A stretch of 64,000 nt of DNA from DATMAM01 sp035559995 (GCA_035559995.1 DATMAM010000029.1:62001-126000), one strand, 5' to 3'; counted from the first letter of the stretch, positions 9,398-18,067 are shown. Notes: generated from the sequence alone by a model not told the origin. Numbers and translations are program-made.

Positions 9398-10309
9398 GTG
9401 CGCATCTGTTCTTTTTTGCCGAGCGCGACCGAGATCCTCTTTGCTCTAGGCCTCGGCGATGACATTGTTGGCGTCACTCACGAGTGCGATTATCCGCCGC
9501 AGGCGCGCTCCAAGCCCGTCGTCGTCCGCTCCGCCGTCGACCCGGCCGAGATGACTAGCAGAGAAATCGATCAAAGGGTGCGCGACCTTCGGTCCCAAAA
9601 AATGGACATTTACGCCATCGACAGCGAGCGTTTGCAACAAGCGCGTCCCGATATCATCTTCACGCAGGCGCTGTGCGACGTTTGCGCGCTTGATTATAAC
9701 GGGGTCGTGCGGGCGAGCCAATCGCTTACGCCCAAACCGGAGATCGTCGCGCTCAACCCGCGCTTTTTCGCCGACGTGCTCGGCGATATCCGGCGCGTGG
9801 GGCGGGTCACCGGAAGGGAGAAAGCGGCCGAAATTTTGCTTTCCGCGCTCAAAGATCGCGTCGCGGCGGTCGCAACGCGCGCCAGGTCGCTCGGGCGGCC
9901 GCGCGTTGCCTGCATAGAATGGCTCGATCCCATGTACGCCGCCGGCCACTGGATACCGGAAATGGTGGAGCTGGCCGGCGGCGACAGCGGATGGTCGGAA
10001 AAAGGCGCGCCGGCGCGCCGGATCGGCTGGCGGGAAGTCGTCGAATTTTCGCCTGAAGTGCTGATCCTCATGCCCTGCGGCTTCGACGCACAACGCGCGC
10101 TCGCGGAAGCGCGGCCGCTCGCCCGCGAAGCCTGGTGGGCCAAGCTTCCCGCGGTAACCAACGATCGCGTATTCGCCGTCGACGCTTCCGCTTACTTTAG
10201 CCGCCCGGGGCCGCGGCTCGTCGATGGGCTGGAAATCCTCGCGCGGATCATCCACCCCGAACTTTTCCCCGACGCAACTTCTCCCGGCGCGGCGCGCAAG
10301 TTTCGCTAA
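9398..10309 (+). CDS. BtuF-like cobalamin/iron-chelate binding protein without signal peptide
   Basis: Cluster A-II binding-protein fold (BtuF/periplasmic-binding-protein-2 superfamily). It opens with ICSFLPSATEILFALGLGD, contains THECDYPPQA, and ends in the EILARIIHPELFP helix. In annotated genomes this subgroup is often called cobalamin-binding protein. The mature fold begins at residue 2, so no export signal or lipobox is present from the GTG start at 9398, and no upstream extension supplies one. The protein may be cytoplasmic, or the signal was lost. The GTG follows GATGAGGA closely. fxsA begins 3 bases after its stop. Confidence 0.87.
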   Translation: MRICSFLPSATEILFALGLGDDIVGVTHECDYPPQARSKPVVVRSAVDPAEMTSREIDQRVRDLRSQKMDIYAIDSERLQQARPDIIFTQALCDVCALDYNGVVRASQSLTPKPEIVALNPRFFADVLGDIRRVGRVTGREKAAEILLSALKDRVAAVATRARSLGRPRVACIEWLDPMYAAGHWIPEMVELAGGDSGWSEKGAPARRIGWREVVEFSPEVLILMPCGFDAQRALAEARPLAREAWWAKLPAVTNDRVFAVDASAYFSRPGPRLVDGLEILARIIHPELFPDATSPGAARKFR

Positions 10310-10311
10310 CC

Positions 10312-10704
10312 ATGCTGGCCTGGCTTTTCTTTGTTTTTACGGTCGTCCCGATCGTCGAGCTTTACGTGCTGATAAAGATCGGTAACGTCCTGGGCGCGCT
10401 CAACACGGTCGTGTTGCTGGTCGCAACCGCGCTCGCCGGGGCTTTTCTCGTGCGCCTGGAAGGGATTCGCACGTTTGCGCGCATGACAAGCAACCTCGCC
10501 CGAGGAATCGTTCCCGCCGAAGAGCTGGTCGACGGGCTTCTCATTTTCGTTGCCGGCGTGCTGCTGATCACGCCCGGTATCTTCACGGATGTTTTGGCTC
10601 TGTTCCTTTTGATTCCTTTTTCGCGCGCGTTCATGAAACGCTGGCTGCGGCGGCGGTTCGACCGGATGATCGCGTCCGGGCGCGCTCGGCTCTATTTCCG
10701 TTAG
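10312..10704 (+). CDS. fxsA: FxsA family inner-membrane protein
   Basis: Small membrane protein of the FxsA family; E. coli FxsA relieves exclusion of phage T7 by F plasmids when overproduced, and its native role is unknown. Four hydrophobic segments are seen. The conserved features are VPIVELYVLIKIG, LEG near residue 49, ELVDGLLIFVAGVLLITPG and the basic tail after FMKRWLRRR. The 130 residues are typical. It lies 3 bases after the BtuF-like gene and is probably translated from the same transcript. Confidence 0.93.
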   Translation: MLAWLFFVFTVVPIVELYVLIKIGNVLGALNTVVLLVATALAGAFLVRLEGIRTFARMTSNLARGIVPAEELVDGLLIFVAGVLLITPGIFTDVLALFLLIPFSRAFMKRWLRRRFDRMIASGRARLYFR

Positions 10705-10762
10705 CGCCGCGGAAAAATGAACCGCAAATAAATCGGCTCGCAATCCACGAGGAGGTTCACTC

Positions 10763-11494
10763 ATGAGCAGGACGATCATCGTTACGGGCGGCGCGGGCGG
10801 CATCGGCTCGGAAATCTGCCGCGGGCTCGCGCGGGACGGCCTTCGGGTCGTGATTGCAGACTATGACGCAAACGCCGCCCGTTCTCTGGCCGGCGCGATC
10901 GCCAAAGAGGGGGCGGCCGCCCTGCCGGTGCAAGTCGACGTCGGAGACAAGGCGAGCGTCGAGCAAATGGTGCAAGCCACCCTGCTCCGTTTCGGCGAGA
11001 TCGATTTTTTGCTCAACGGCGCCGGCATCATCACGCGCACGCCGGTAAAAGACATGCCCGAGGAGCACTGGGACCGCGTGCTGCGCGTGAACTTGAAAGG
11101 CGTGTTTCTCTGTTGCCAGGCCGTCATCCCGCACATGATCGAAAACAGGCGCGGCCGGATTATCAGCATCGCCTCGGGCCGGGGATTGGCGGGGCAGCCC
11201 AACGCCGCGCACTACGCCGCCTCCAAGGCGGGCGTGATCGCGTTTACGAAATCGCTCGCTCAAGAGCTTGCGCCCTACAATGTGACCGCGAACACGATCG
11301 CTCCGGGCGCGACCGATACGCCGATGGCCCGCGGGCGCTCTTCCGAAGAAGAATGGAAAAAGCGCGAAGCCGTGCCCCCGCTCATGGGCGGGCTCACTCA
11401 AAAGGACGAAATCGTCGGTTTGATCCGTTATCTTCTCTCCGAGCCGGCGCGCTTCATTACCGGCCAGACATTTCTGCTGCGCACCCCGAGATAG
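10763..11494 (+). CDS. Short-chain dehydrogenase/reductase (FabG-like)
   Basis: Classical SDR oxidoreductase of 243 residues. The NAD(P)-binding motif GGAGGIG is at 9-15, the NAG motif is in LLNGAGII, and the catalytic residues are S138, Y151 and K155 (YAASK). An acidic D33 after the second strand suggests NAD(H) rather than NADP(H). The C-terminal FITGQTFLL motif resembles FabG-type enzymes, though the usual VNGG tail is replaced by LLRTPR. A strong ribosome site, GAGGAGG, precedes the ATG. It stands alone, so the substrate cannot be assigned. Confidence 0.92.
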   Translation: MSRTIIVTGGAGGIGSEICRGLARDGLRVVIADYDANAARSLAGAIAKEGAAALPVQVDVGDKASVEQMVQATLLRFGEIDFLLNGAGIITRTPVKDMPEEHWDRVLRVNLKGVFLCCQAVIPHMIENRRGRIISIASGRGLAGQPNAAHYAASKAGVIAFTKSLAQELAPYNVTANTIAPGATDTPMARGRSSEEEWKKREAVPPLMGGLTQKDEIVGLIRYLLSEPARFITGQTFLLRTPR

Positions 11495-11614
11495 AGCAAC
11501 GGGAGGTGCAAGACAGCCCCGTCGGTTTTTAGGATAATCTTGCCACGGCTTTTTGGGGTTTGGCCGCGCTAAATCGCGGGCCTAGCCGGTCTCTTAAGTA
11601 CAAAAATGGTCAAC

Positions 11615-11632
11615 TGGCAAGAAATTTTGCCA
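11615..11632. promoter_or_regulatory. Inverted repeat, candidate activator-binding site
   Basis: TGGCAA and TTGCCA arms are separated by six bases, giving an 18-bp dyad. It lies about 120 bases upstream of the sigma-54-like promoter, which is the usual distance for an enhancer-binding protein site. No activator gene is adjacent, so the binding partner is unknown. The role is inferred from symmetry and spacing only. Confidence 0.45.
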
Positions 11633-11665
11633 ATTTGCGTCCAGATTCTTTCCGCCCGCCAACTG

Positions 11666-11679
11666 GAGGCTTTCGCCTC
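11666..11679. other. Short hairpin between the dyad and the promoter
   Basis: GAGGC and GCCTC form a 5-bp stem with a TTTC loop, followed by TCGCAAAAAA. It could be a weak terminator for upstream transcription or a DNA-bending spacer. The short stem keeps this tentative. Confidence 0.3.
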
Positions 11680-11734
11680 TCGCAAAAAATCCTTCCAAAT
11701 GAAAGCCTTTTGAGGCAGGCGGCGTCTTTCACCC

Positions 11735-11752
11735 TTTGGCACGTTTTGTGCC
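11735..11752 (+). promoter_or_regulatory. Sigma-54 (RpoN)-like promoter
   Basis: The sequence TTTGGCACGTTTTGTGCC has GG at 11738-11739 and GC at 11750-11751 with exactly ten bases between them, the invariant spacing of RpoN promoters. The -24 box TTGGCACG matches the consensus fully; the -12 box GTGC differs at one place from TTGC. The predicted start of transcription is near 11763, about 41 bases before the HTH gene, leaving room for its ribosome site. The fit and the context support it, but rpoN is not in this window. Confidence 0.6.
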
Positions 11753-11803
11753 CGCGATAAACGCAGCGGGGAACTTACCTATAAAGGAAAGGAGAAAAAA
11801 AGG

Positions 11804-12016
11804 ATGGAAGAAATCATTACCCCATCACAGGTGGCAAATCTGCTGCAGATACACGTTAAGACGGTCTACCGCTTGGCCTCGGAGGGAACCATTCCCGGCA
11901 ATCGGATTGGCCGGAGCTGGCGCTTCAGCAAATCCGACATACTCAAGCTGGTGAGCGGCGTACCCGCAAAGCCCGGCCAGAATTCCAAGAGCTTGGCCCA
12001 GCAAAAGCGCATCTGA
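11804..12016 (+). CDS. Small helix-turn-helix protein (excisionase/MerR-like HTH_17)
   Basis: A 70-residue DNA-binding protein made of a single winged HTH of the excisionase/BldC type. ITPSQVANLLQIHVKTVYRLASEG forms the helix-turn-helix, and NRIGRSWRFSKSDILKLV the wing and closing helix. A 20-residue polar tail follows. The ribosome site AAAGGAG is strong. It is the first gene behind the sigma-54-like promoter and is followed 47 bases later by a histidine kinase gene. No integrase is nearby, so a regulator is likelier than a phage excisionase. Confidence 0.88.
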   Translation: MEEIITPSQVANLLQIHVKTVYRLASEGTIPGNRIGRSWRFSKSDILKLVSGVPAKPGQNSKSLAQQKRI

Positions 12017-12063
12017 GCTTTCGCTCCGGCTTGCCGACGCGTTCAGCACGGAAGCGATCTTCA

Positions 12064-14523
12064 ATGCTGACGGACTGGCTGACACGCGTCCTGTTTAAGA
12101 AAGATGAAAATAATTGGCCGGGGATAGTAGCGGTCTTTGTCGCGCTCGTCTCCCCTATCATCCTTCTTGCCATTCTCACGTACCGGCAGGTTTACGGCGA
12201 CCTGACGAGGAACGCCCTTTCAGGCCGCCAGGCGATCGCCTACCTCGCCGCCACGACCCTAAAGGAAAAGCTCGATCGCCTGCTCGATCTCGCTACCTAT
12301 CTGGCCACGCGGGTCCGCTTCCGGCGATTGGTCCAGGCCGGCGACTGGAAACAAGCCATCGATTTTCTTCGGAGCGAGCCCAAAGATTTCCAGTTCGTCG
12401 ACCGGATTTTTCTCGCCGACCCCGACGGCGTCGTCATGGCCGACATGCCGCGATTGCCCGGCGCGCGCGACAAAAGCCTCAAGAACCAGGACTGGTATAA
12501 AGGCGTTCGCCGCGACTGGCAGCCCTACATATCGCCTGCCTACCGTCGGAGCCCCAAGCCTCACGACAACGTCGTCGCCGCCGCCGTGCCGATCCGGAAC
12601 GAGAAGCAAGCGATCATAGGAATCCTCGTCCTGGAGGTGAGGCTGGCCACCTTCTTTCAGTGGAGCCGGGCGCTCGATGTCGGGCCGACCGGGACGTTAC
12701 AGTTCGTCGATCGGCTCGGCCAGCTTGTCGCCGACTCAAAGTCCCTTGACCAGGAAGGAATTTCCGCGCGCGCCGCTATCCCCTCCGTGCAAAGAGTCCT
12801 GCGCGGCGAGCGCGGCACGGCCATTTTTTTTGAGCCGAGCGCAAAGCGCGACCTCATCGTCTCTTATGAGCCGGTTACCCAATACGGGTGGGGCGCGCTG
12901 GCGGTCGAGCCGGCCGAGACCGCCTTTGCCGGGCGCAGCGAGGCGCTCGCGCGCCTGCTCCTGATCTGTTTGCTGGTTCTCGCTTTGGGCTCTTCGCTTT
13001 CTGCGCTGATCCTGCGCACGCTCGCCGACCGCCAGAAAACAGCCCGCGCGCTCAGCAAGAGCGAAGAGCGGCGCCGCTCGATCATCGAGACGGCTCGGGA
13101 CGCGTTTGTGGCGATCGACGAGCGCGGGACGATCATCGACTGGAACCGCCAGGCCGAGCTGACGTTCGGCTGGTCGCGCTCCGAGGCGCTCGGCCAAAAG
13201 ATGGCCGAGCTGATTATCCCCGTCGAAAATCGCGCCGCTCACAGCGAAGGGATCGAGCGCTTTCTGGCGACCGGCGAGGGCCCGATCCTCAACCGGCGCG
13301 TCGAACTCACGGCGCTTCATCGGAGCGGGAAGACTTTCCCTGTGGGACTGATCGTGTGGCCGGTCAAATCGGACGAGGGCACGACGTTCAACGCCTTTTG
13401 CCGCGACATCACGGAATACAAGCGCGCGCAGGAAACGCGCTCGACTTTAATCGCGATCGTTGAGTCGTGCGACGACGCGATCGTCGGCTGCAGCTTGGAA
13501 GGCGCGATCCTCAGCTGGAACCGGGGCGCGCGGAACATTTACGGCTACACCGCGGAGGAAGCGTTGGGACAGCCGGTTTCAATGCTGAGCCCGCCGGACC
13601 GCGCCGACGAGATCGTCGAGAGCCTGGCAAGACTGCGCCGCGGCGAGCGCATCGACAACTACCGGACCGAGCGCGTGCGCAAGGACGGCAAGCGGATCCA
13701 TGTCTCGCTGACGATCTCGCCGATCCGAGACGCTGCAGGGAAGGTCGTGGGGATTTCCTCGATCTCGCGCGACATCACCGAGCGGATTCAGGCCGAACAG
13801 GCGATCGACAAGCTCCATGAGGACCTCAGGCGCCGCGCGCTCGAGCTGGAGGCCGCCAACCGGGAACTGGAATCGTTTTGCTACTCGGTGTCGCACGATC
13901 TTCGCGCGCCGCTGCGCGGGATCAACGGCTTCGCGCAGGCCCTGCTCGAGGACTACAGCGGCCGGCTTGACGAGGTCGGCAAGGGCTATCTGCAGCGCGT
14001 TTGCGCCGCGAGCCAGCACATGGGCGAGCTGATCGATGACCTGCTGAGCCTGTCGCGGCTCGCGCGCCAAGAGATGCGCCGGGAAACCGTCGATCTGAGC
14101 GCGCTCGCCGCCGCAATTGCCGCCGAGCTGGAGCAGGCCGAGCCCGAACGCGCAGCCGAGTTTGTCATCGCCCCCGGCCTGCTCGCGGAGGGCGATCACG
14201 GGCTCCTGCGGGTGGCGCTGCGCAACCTGCTCGAGAACGCATGGAAATTTACCTCGAAACGAGCGCACGCCCGGATCGAGTTTGGCCGGATCGAGGAGAA
14301 CGGCAACAGGAGCTATTACGTTCGCGACAATGGCGCGGGCTTCGATATGGCTTACGCCGGCAAGCTGTTTCGCGCCTTCCAGCGTCTCCACTCCGCGAGC
14401 GAGTTCGAGGGCACCGGCATCGGTCTTGCAACCGTGCAGCGCATCATCTACCGCCACGGCGGGCGCGTCTGGGCCGAAGCGGCCCCCGATCAGGGAGCCA
14501 CCTTCTACTTCACGCTGTGCTGA
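12064..14523 (+). CDS. Membrane sensor histidine kinase with Cache and two PAS domains
   Basis: Hybrid-free sensor kinase of about 819 residues. A first membrane segment lies near 17-35, then an extracytoplasmic dCache-like sensor to about 285, a second segment near 295-318, PAS 1 from about 335, PAS 2 from about 458, then HisKA and HATPase. The phosphorylated histidine is H611 in SVSHDLRAPLRG. The ATPase boxes are LRNLLENAWKF (N), DNGAGFD (G1) and GTGIGLATVQRI (G2), a pattern seen in bacteriophytochrome-like kinases. The ATG at 12064 has GGAAG upstream; a TTG at 12031 is possible. No response regulator is adjacent; the preceding gene encodes an HTH protein with no receiver domain. Confidence 0.93.
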   Translation: MLTDWLTRVLFKKDENNWPGIVAVFVALVSPIILLAILTYRQVYGDLTRNALSGRQAIAYLAATTLKEKLDRLLDLATYLATRVRFRRLVQAGDWKQAIDFLRSEPKDFQFVDRIFLADPDGVVMADMPRLPGARDKSLKNQDWYKGVRRDWQPYISPAYRRSPKPHDNVVAAAVPIRNEKQAIIGILVLEVRLATFFQWSRALDVGPTGTLQFVDRLGQLVADSKSLDQEGISARAAIPSVQRVLRGERGTAIFFEPSAKRDLIVSYEPVTQYGWGALAVEPAETAFAGRSEALARLLLICLLVLALGSSLSALILRTLADRQKTARALSKSEERRRSIIETARDAFVAIDERGTIIDWNRQAELTFGWSRSEALGQKMAELIIPVENRAAHSEGIERFLATGEGPILNRRVELTALHRSGKTFPVGLIVWPVKSDEGTTFNAFCRDITEYKRAQETRSTLIAIVESCDDAIVGCSLEGAILSWNRGARNIYGYTAEEALGQPVSMLSPPDRADEIVESLARLRRGERIDNYRTERVRKDGKRIHVSLTISPIRDAAGKVVGISSISRDITERIQAEQAIDKLHEDLRRRALELEAANRELESFCYSVSHDLRAPLRGINGFAQALLEDYSGRLDEVGKGYLQRVCAASQHMGELIDDLLSLSRLARQEMRRETVDLSALAAAIAAELEQAEPERAAEFVIAPGLLAEGDHGLLRVALRNLLENAWKFTSKRAHARIEFGRIEENGNRSYYVRDNGAGFDMAYAGKLFRAFQRLHSASEFEGTGIGLATVQRIIYRHGGRVWAEAAPDQGATFYFTLC

Positions 14524-14550
14524 CGCCGCGCGCGCGCCACGCCATCCCGA

Positions 14551-16005
14551 TTAAAATCCGTATTTCTGCCAGTTCGCCAGCACCTTCTCTCTGATTTCGC
14601 TCGGCCACAGATTTTCCAGCGTGGCCTTCACCGGCACCGCCTCGGGCGGCCAATCTTTGGGCCACGTGCAATCGAACACAACGCCGGCGGCGTCGCCCAG
14701 CAAGCGCTCTTTGGGCGGCAAAAAGGGCAGCAGAACAGGGAAGCCGGGAATGTGTGGCACTTGGTAAATTCCGTTTATCGGATGGCATTTGGTTGTGATC
14801 GCGTGCAGCACTTCATCCATGTTCGTCGGATCGACGTCCGGCTCGACGACCACGATGTAGTACGTGAAAAGGCCCGGCTTGGTCGCCCAGACCGCATGCG
14901 CGACCCGTTTAGCAAAATTGACAAACGGGGTCTCGGTCGACACGACCACCATGTGGCCGACGCCATACGGAGGCACGAACGCGCCTTTGACCGGCAGTCC
15001 CATTTTCTTTAGCTCGGCGTAAATCTCGGCGCCCTTGAACAGAGCCGTTGTCGTTTGACTTTCATGAACCGGCATTCCCATGTTGGAAAACGGCAGGATC
15101 GGGTCGCGGCGGTGCGTGATCGCTTTGACGCGAAAAACAGGCTTTGGCGAGCTTTTCCCGGCCTCGTACCCCATGTACTCGCCGAACGGCCCTTCGAGCC
15201 GCCGCTCGTGCGGCAGGACTTCGCCTTCGAGCACGATCTCCGACGTTGCGGGAACCTCGAGATCGAGCGTCTCGCACTTGACGAGCGGAACCGGGCTCTC
15301 CTGCAGGCCGCCAGCGATATCCGCCTCGTTCACGTAAGGGGGAAGCTGCGCGCAGCTTACGATCGGGACGACCGGCGGGCCGCCGATCGCGACCGCCGCC
15401 GGCATCGGCGCGTTTCGCGCCTCCCATTTTTGGTACATTTGGCCGATATGCTGCTGCATCGGGAAAAGACAGCCGAGAGAGTTCCGATCGTGAATCATCA
15501 GGCGGTACATTCCCCAGTTCACCCAATCGCTGTCGGGATCTTTGGTGATGACCGTATGCCACGTGCCGATGTAGCGCCCGCCGTCGCCGCCGTGAATCAA
15601 CGGCACCGGAAACTTCGTCACGTCGACGTCGTCTCCAAGCGCGACAACCTCCTTGCACGGACCTTCGTTCACGATGACCGGCTTCACCGGCCTCTCTTTC
15701 CGCGCCAAGTAGACCTCGATGATCTTTTTCGGCGGCGTCTCGGGAGCCAGTCCGAGAGCGATCGCGGTACGGGCATAGAGGGAGCGCCCCGGCCGCCGGC
15801 TAGGGCCGAGCGGCGCCCCGAGAGCGCTATATCCCGGCGGATAGCCCTTGATGTTCTCAAACAACGGCGCCGGCGCGCCCAGGTCGTAACAACGCCTGAC
15901 GATCGCGCCCATCTCAAGATTCCAGTCGACCTCCGCGCGCACCCGCACCAGCTCTCCGCAATTTTCCAGCGCCTTCACATAATCTCGCAGATCGCTAAAT
16001 ACCAT
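14551..16005 (-). CDS. UbiD family decarboxylase
   Basis: Prenylated-FMN-dependent reversible decarboxylase of aromatic or alpha,beta-unsaturated acids. The catalytic triad equivalents are visible: R168 in YRLMIHD, and E271 and E276 in EGPFGEYMGY. The 484 residues match the UbiD/Fdc group. No ubiX gene, which would supply the cofactor, lies in this window. It is a single gene divergent from an acyltransferase. Given the many aromatic-type genes in the window, a catabolic acid is likelier than ubiquinone synthesis, but this is inference. Confidence 0.92.
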   Translation of the reverse strand: MVFSDLRDYVKALENCGELVRVRAEVDWNLEMGAIVRRCYDLGAPAPLFENIKGYPPGYSALGAPLGPSRRPGRSLYARTAIALGLAPETPPKKIIEVYLARKERPVKPVIVNEGPCKEVVALGDDVDVTKFPVPLIHGGDGGRYIGTWHTVITKDPDSDWVNWGMYRLMIHDRNSLGCLFPMQQHIGQMYQKWEARNAPMPAAVAIGGPPVVPIVSCAQLPPYVNEADIAGGLQESPVPLVKCETLDLEVPATSEIVLEGEVLPHERRLEGPFGEYMGYEAGKSSPKPVFRVKAITHRRDPILPFSNMGMPVHESQTTTALFKGAEIYAELKKMGLPVKGAFVPPYGVGHMVVVSTETPFVNFAKRVAHAVWATKPGLFTYYIVVVEPDVDPTNMDEVLHAITTKCHPINGIYQVPHIPGFPVLLPFLPPKERLLGDAAGVVFDCTWPKDWPPEAVPVKATLENLWPSEIREKVLANWQKYGF

Positions 16006-16033
16006 AGGTACCGCCGTAAAATTAGTTAATACG

Positions 16034-16061
16034 TTGACTATTCGAGCTCAAATGATATCAT
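16034..16061 (+). promoter_or_regulatory. Sigma-70-type promoter for the acyltransferase gene
   Basis: TTGACT (16034-16039) and TATCAT (16056-16061) are separated by 16 bases, each one base from consensus. The predicted start is near 16068, 36 bases before the acyltransferase ATG. The -10 region lies in the perfect palindrome ATGATATCAT, which could also be a regulator site. Confidence 0.55.
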
Positions 16062-16103
16062 TAACGGCATCGTCCTGCGACCGCCTCCCTTACTCTCCGT
16101 CCG

Positions 16104-17093
16104 ATGACTTTGAATTTCAAAAAAGCGCGCCTGTGGCTTCTTTGCCGCCTGTCCGAAGCGGCGTTCTGGATCGTTTGCGCGTTGCTGAAGGCGCTTCCGC
16201 CAGCGACATTTCGCGGGATCGCCCGTCCGCTGGTGGGAGTTTTGATCGCCGGCGTTGTTCCGAAGCGACGGATCGTCAAAAACCTCTCCGCCGCCTTTGG
16301 TGAAAGCTACTCCCTAGCCAGCAAAAAAGGGCTCGCCAGAGGAGTGCAGGACCACTTCGTCAAGAACCTGATCGACTGTTTTTTCCAGCTGCGGTTTCCC
16401 GGCTACACCCGCCAGGTCGTCCGTATCGAGGGCAAGGAAAATCTCGACGCAGCCCTGGCCAAAGGCAGAGGGATTATAGCTTTGGGTGCGCACATCGGCA
16501 ACTTTGTTCTCGTCGGCACGCGTTTGGGAAGCGAAGGGTTGAAGGTGCACACTCTGTTTCGTCTTCCCAAGGATCAAAGAGTCCAGGCGCTCATCAAAAG
16601 CCGCGTGGCCGGCTTTCACCAGCGGTTGATCCCGTCGTTTCCCCGGCGCCCGGCGGTCAGCGCGATCCTGCAGGCGCTGCGCCAAAACGAGGTCGTCTTC
16701 ATTCTCGCCGATAATCTAAGAGGCGGAAAGATCCAGACAAAATTCTTTGGCCAGCGCGTCCGCACCTCGCGCGGGCCTGTCAGCCTGGCGCTGCGCTCGG
16801 GCGCCGCGGTTGTTCCCGTCTACCTGATCCGAAGCTACGCGGGCGATCTCAAGCTCGTGATCGAGCCCGAGATGGAGTTGGTTCGGACCGGGAATCTGGC
16901 GGCGGACGTGCTGCGCAATACCGCGCGCCTCGCTTCTTACCTGGAGCAGCTGATCCGCCGCTATCCCGACCAGTGGAACTGGCTTACCGTGCGCATGCGC
17001 GGCGCGTTGGACGCGCGCGCGCCGCAAACCAGACCGCAAGACGCGGCTCTTAGCCCTACCCTTAACGCTCCCGCCCGCGAACACCGCGTGTAG
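16104..17093 (+). CDS. LpxL/HtrB-like lysophospholipid acyltransferase family protein
   Basis: Membrane-associated acyltransferase of the lipid A late-acyltransferase family (329 residues), which transfers an acyl chain to a lipid A or similar acceptor on the inner membrane. An N-terminal hydrophobic stretch spans 17-50. The catalytic histidine is H130 in GAHIGNF, and the later ILADNLRGGKIQTKFFG and RTSRGPVSLALRSGAAVVPVY blocks fit the family. The usual H-x4-D/E acid is replaced by V135 here, which casts doubt on normal catalysis. The tail after residue 305 is low in structure. Confidence 0.85.
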   Translation: MTLNFKKARLWLLCRLSEAAFWIVCALLKALPPATFRGIARPLVGVLIAGVVPKRRIVKNLSAAFGESYSLASKKGLARGVQDHFVKNLIDCFFQLRFPGYTRQVVRIEGKENLDAALAKGRGIIALGAHIGNFVLVGTRLGSEGLKVHTLFRLPKDQRVQALIKSRVAGFHQRLIPSFPRRPAVSAILQALRQNEVVFILADNLRGGKIQTKFFGQRVRTSRGPVSLALRSGAAVVPVYLIRSYAGDLKLVIEPEMELVRTGNLAADVLRNTARLASYLEQLIRRYPDQWNWLTVRMRGALDARAPQTRPQDAALSPTLNAPAREHRV

Positions 17094-17118
17094 CCCCGGC
17101 TCGCCGCCGCCGCTGGCT

Positions 17119-17138
17119 GGACAACGACGCGGTTGTCC
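17119..17138. other. Hairpin between the acyltransferase and CitE-like genes
   Basis: GGACAAC and GTTGTCC form a perfect 7-bp stem with a six-base loop. No T-run follows directly, so it is not a standard intrinsic terminator. It may mark the end of the acyltransferase message. Confidence 0.3.
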
Positions 17139-17167
17139 GATAAACAGCTTTTCATTCGGAGGGCTCC

Positions 17168-18067
17168 ATGGAAACGGAATGGAAGCGCAGCTGGATGTTC
17201 GTCCCCGGGCACCGCCAGAGAATGATTGAAAAGGCGCTCGGTCTTGCCGCCGACGCGATCATGCTCGACATCGAAGACGGCGTGCCGCCGAGCGAAAAAG
17301 ACAACGCGCGCAGGCTCATCGCCGAGGCGCTCTCGCAACGGCCCGCCGTCGGCTCTCCCGCCTGCTTTGTGCGCGTCAACGCGATCGGCCACGAACGGAT
17401 GGAGCAGGACCTGAGGGTCGTGATTCGGCCGGGACTCGACGGGTTGGTTCTCCCCAAAGTGGAAACCACTGACGCAATCCTCGAAGCGGCGGACGCGGTC
17501 GCCCGCTACGAGAGCGAGCGCGGCATCGCCGGCGGCGCCATAAAGTTTCTCGTCGCGGTCGAGAGCCCCAAGGGGCTGTTGAACGCTCCCGCGCTCGCCG
17601 CCTGCTCGCCTCGAGTGATAGGTTTGATGTTCGGCGCCGAAGATTACGGGCGCGAGCTGGGCTTGCCGACGATTCGCGAAGGAGAAGCGCGCGACATGCT
17701 CTATCCGCGCTCCGCGCTGGCGCTGGCCGCCGCATCGGCGCACGTGCAGGCGGTCGACGGCGTCTGGGTCGATCTCAAAGACATGGAGGGACTTCGAGCT
17801 TTCGCGACGCAGTCGCGCCGCCTCGGGTTTACCGGCATGTCGCTCATCCATCCCTCTCAAATCGAGCCGATCAACTCTGTTTTCAGCCCGACCACCTCGG
17901 AGATTCAATACGCGGAGCGCGTCCTTCAAGCCTTCGCCGAAGCGGTCGCGCGCGGCGACGGTTCCATCGCTTTTGGCGGGCAGCTGATCGACCGGCCCAT
18001 CGTAGAGCGCGCGCGCCGCACCCTGGAGGTTGCCAAAAAATTGGGCATCTCCGCGGACCCCGCATGA
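17168..18067 (+). CDS. CitE-like CoA ester lyase (HpcH/HpaI aldolase family)
   Basis: TIM-barrel magnesium-dependent lyase acting on beta-hydroxyacyl-CoA or similar thioesters (malyl-, citramalyl-, citryl-CoA type). The opening SWMFVPGHRQRMIEKAL is the family hallmark. DAIMLDIEDGVPPSEKD carries metal-binding acids, LPKVETTD follows, and MFGAEDYGRELG holds another conserved E-D pair. The 299 residues fit single-subunit CitE-like enzymes. GGAGGG precedes the ATG. The next gene overlaps its stop codon. The substrate cannot be read from sequence. Confidence 0.92.
   Translation: METEWKRSWMFVPGHRQRMIEKALGLAADAIMLDIEDGVPPSEKDNARRLIAEALSQRPAVGSPACFVRVNAIGHERMEQDLRVVIRPGLDGLVLPKVETTDAILEAADAVARYESERGIAGGAIKFLVAVESPKGLLNAPALAACSPRVIGLMFGAEDYGRELGLPTIREGEARDMLYPRSALALAAASAHVQAVDGVWVDLKDMEGLRAFATQSRRLGFTGMSLIHPSQIEPINSVFSPTTSEIQYAERVLQAFAEAVARGDGSIAFGGQLIDRPIVERARRTLEVAKKLGISADPA

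Larger units (their letters stand above)
11495..11803. other. Regulatory intergenic region upstream of the HTH/kinase pair
   Basis: About 310 bases without a credible gene; a 66-codon plus-strand frame here has no protein character. It is more AT-rich than its surroundings and holds three ordered elements listed separately: an 18-bp inverted repeat (11615), a small hairpin (11666) and a sigma-54-like promoter (11735). A good ribosome site, AAAGGAG, lies just before the HTH gene. Confidence 0.7.

Noticed and set aside
11804..12016. Phage excisionase from an integrated element
   Set aside because: No integrase, attachment site or phage gene is nearby, and the gene has its own promoter and is followed by a histidine kinase.
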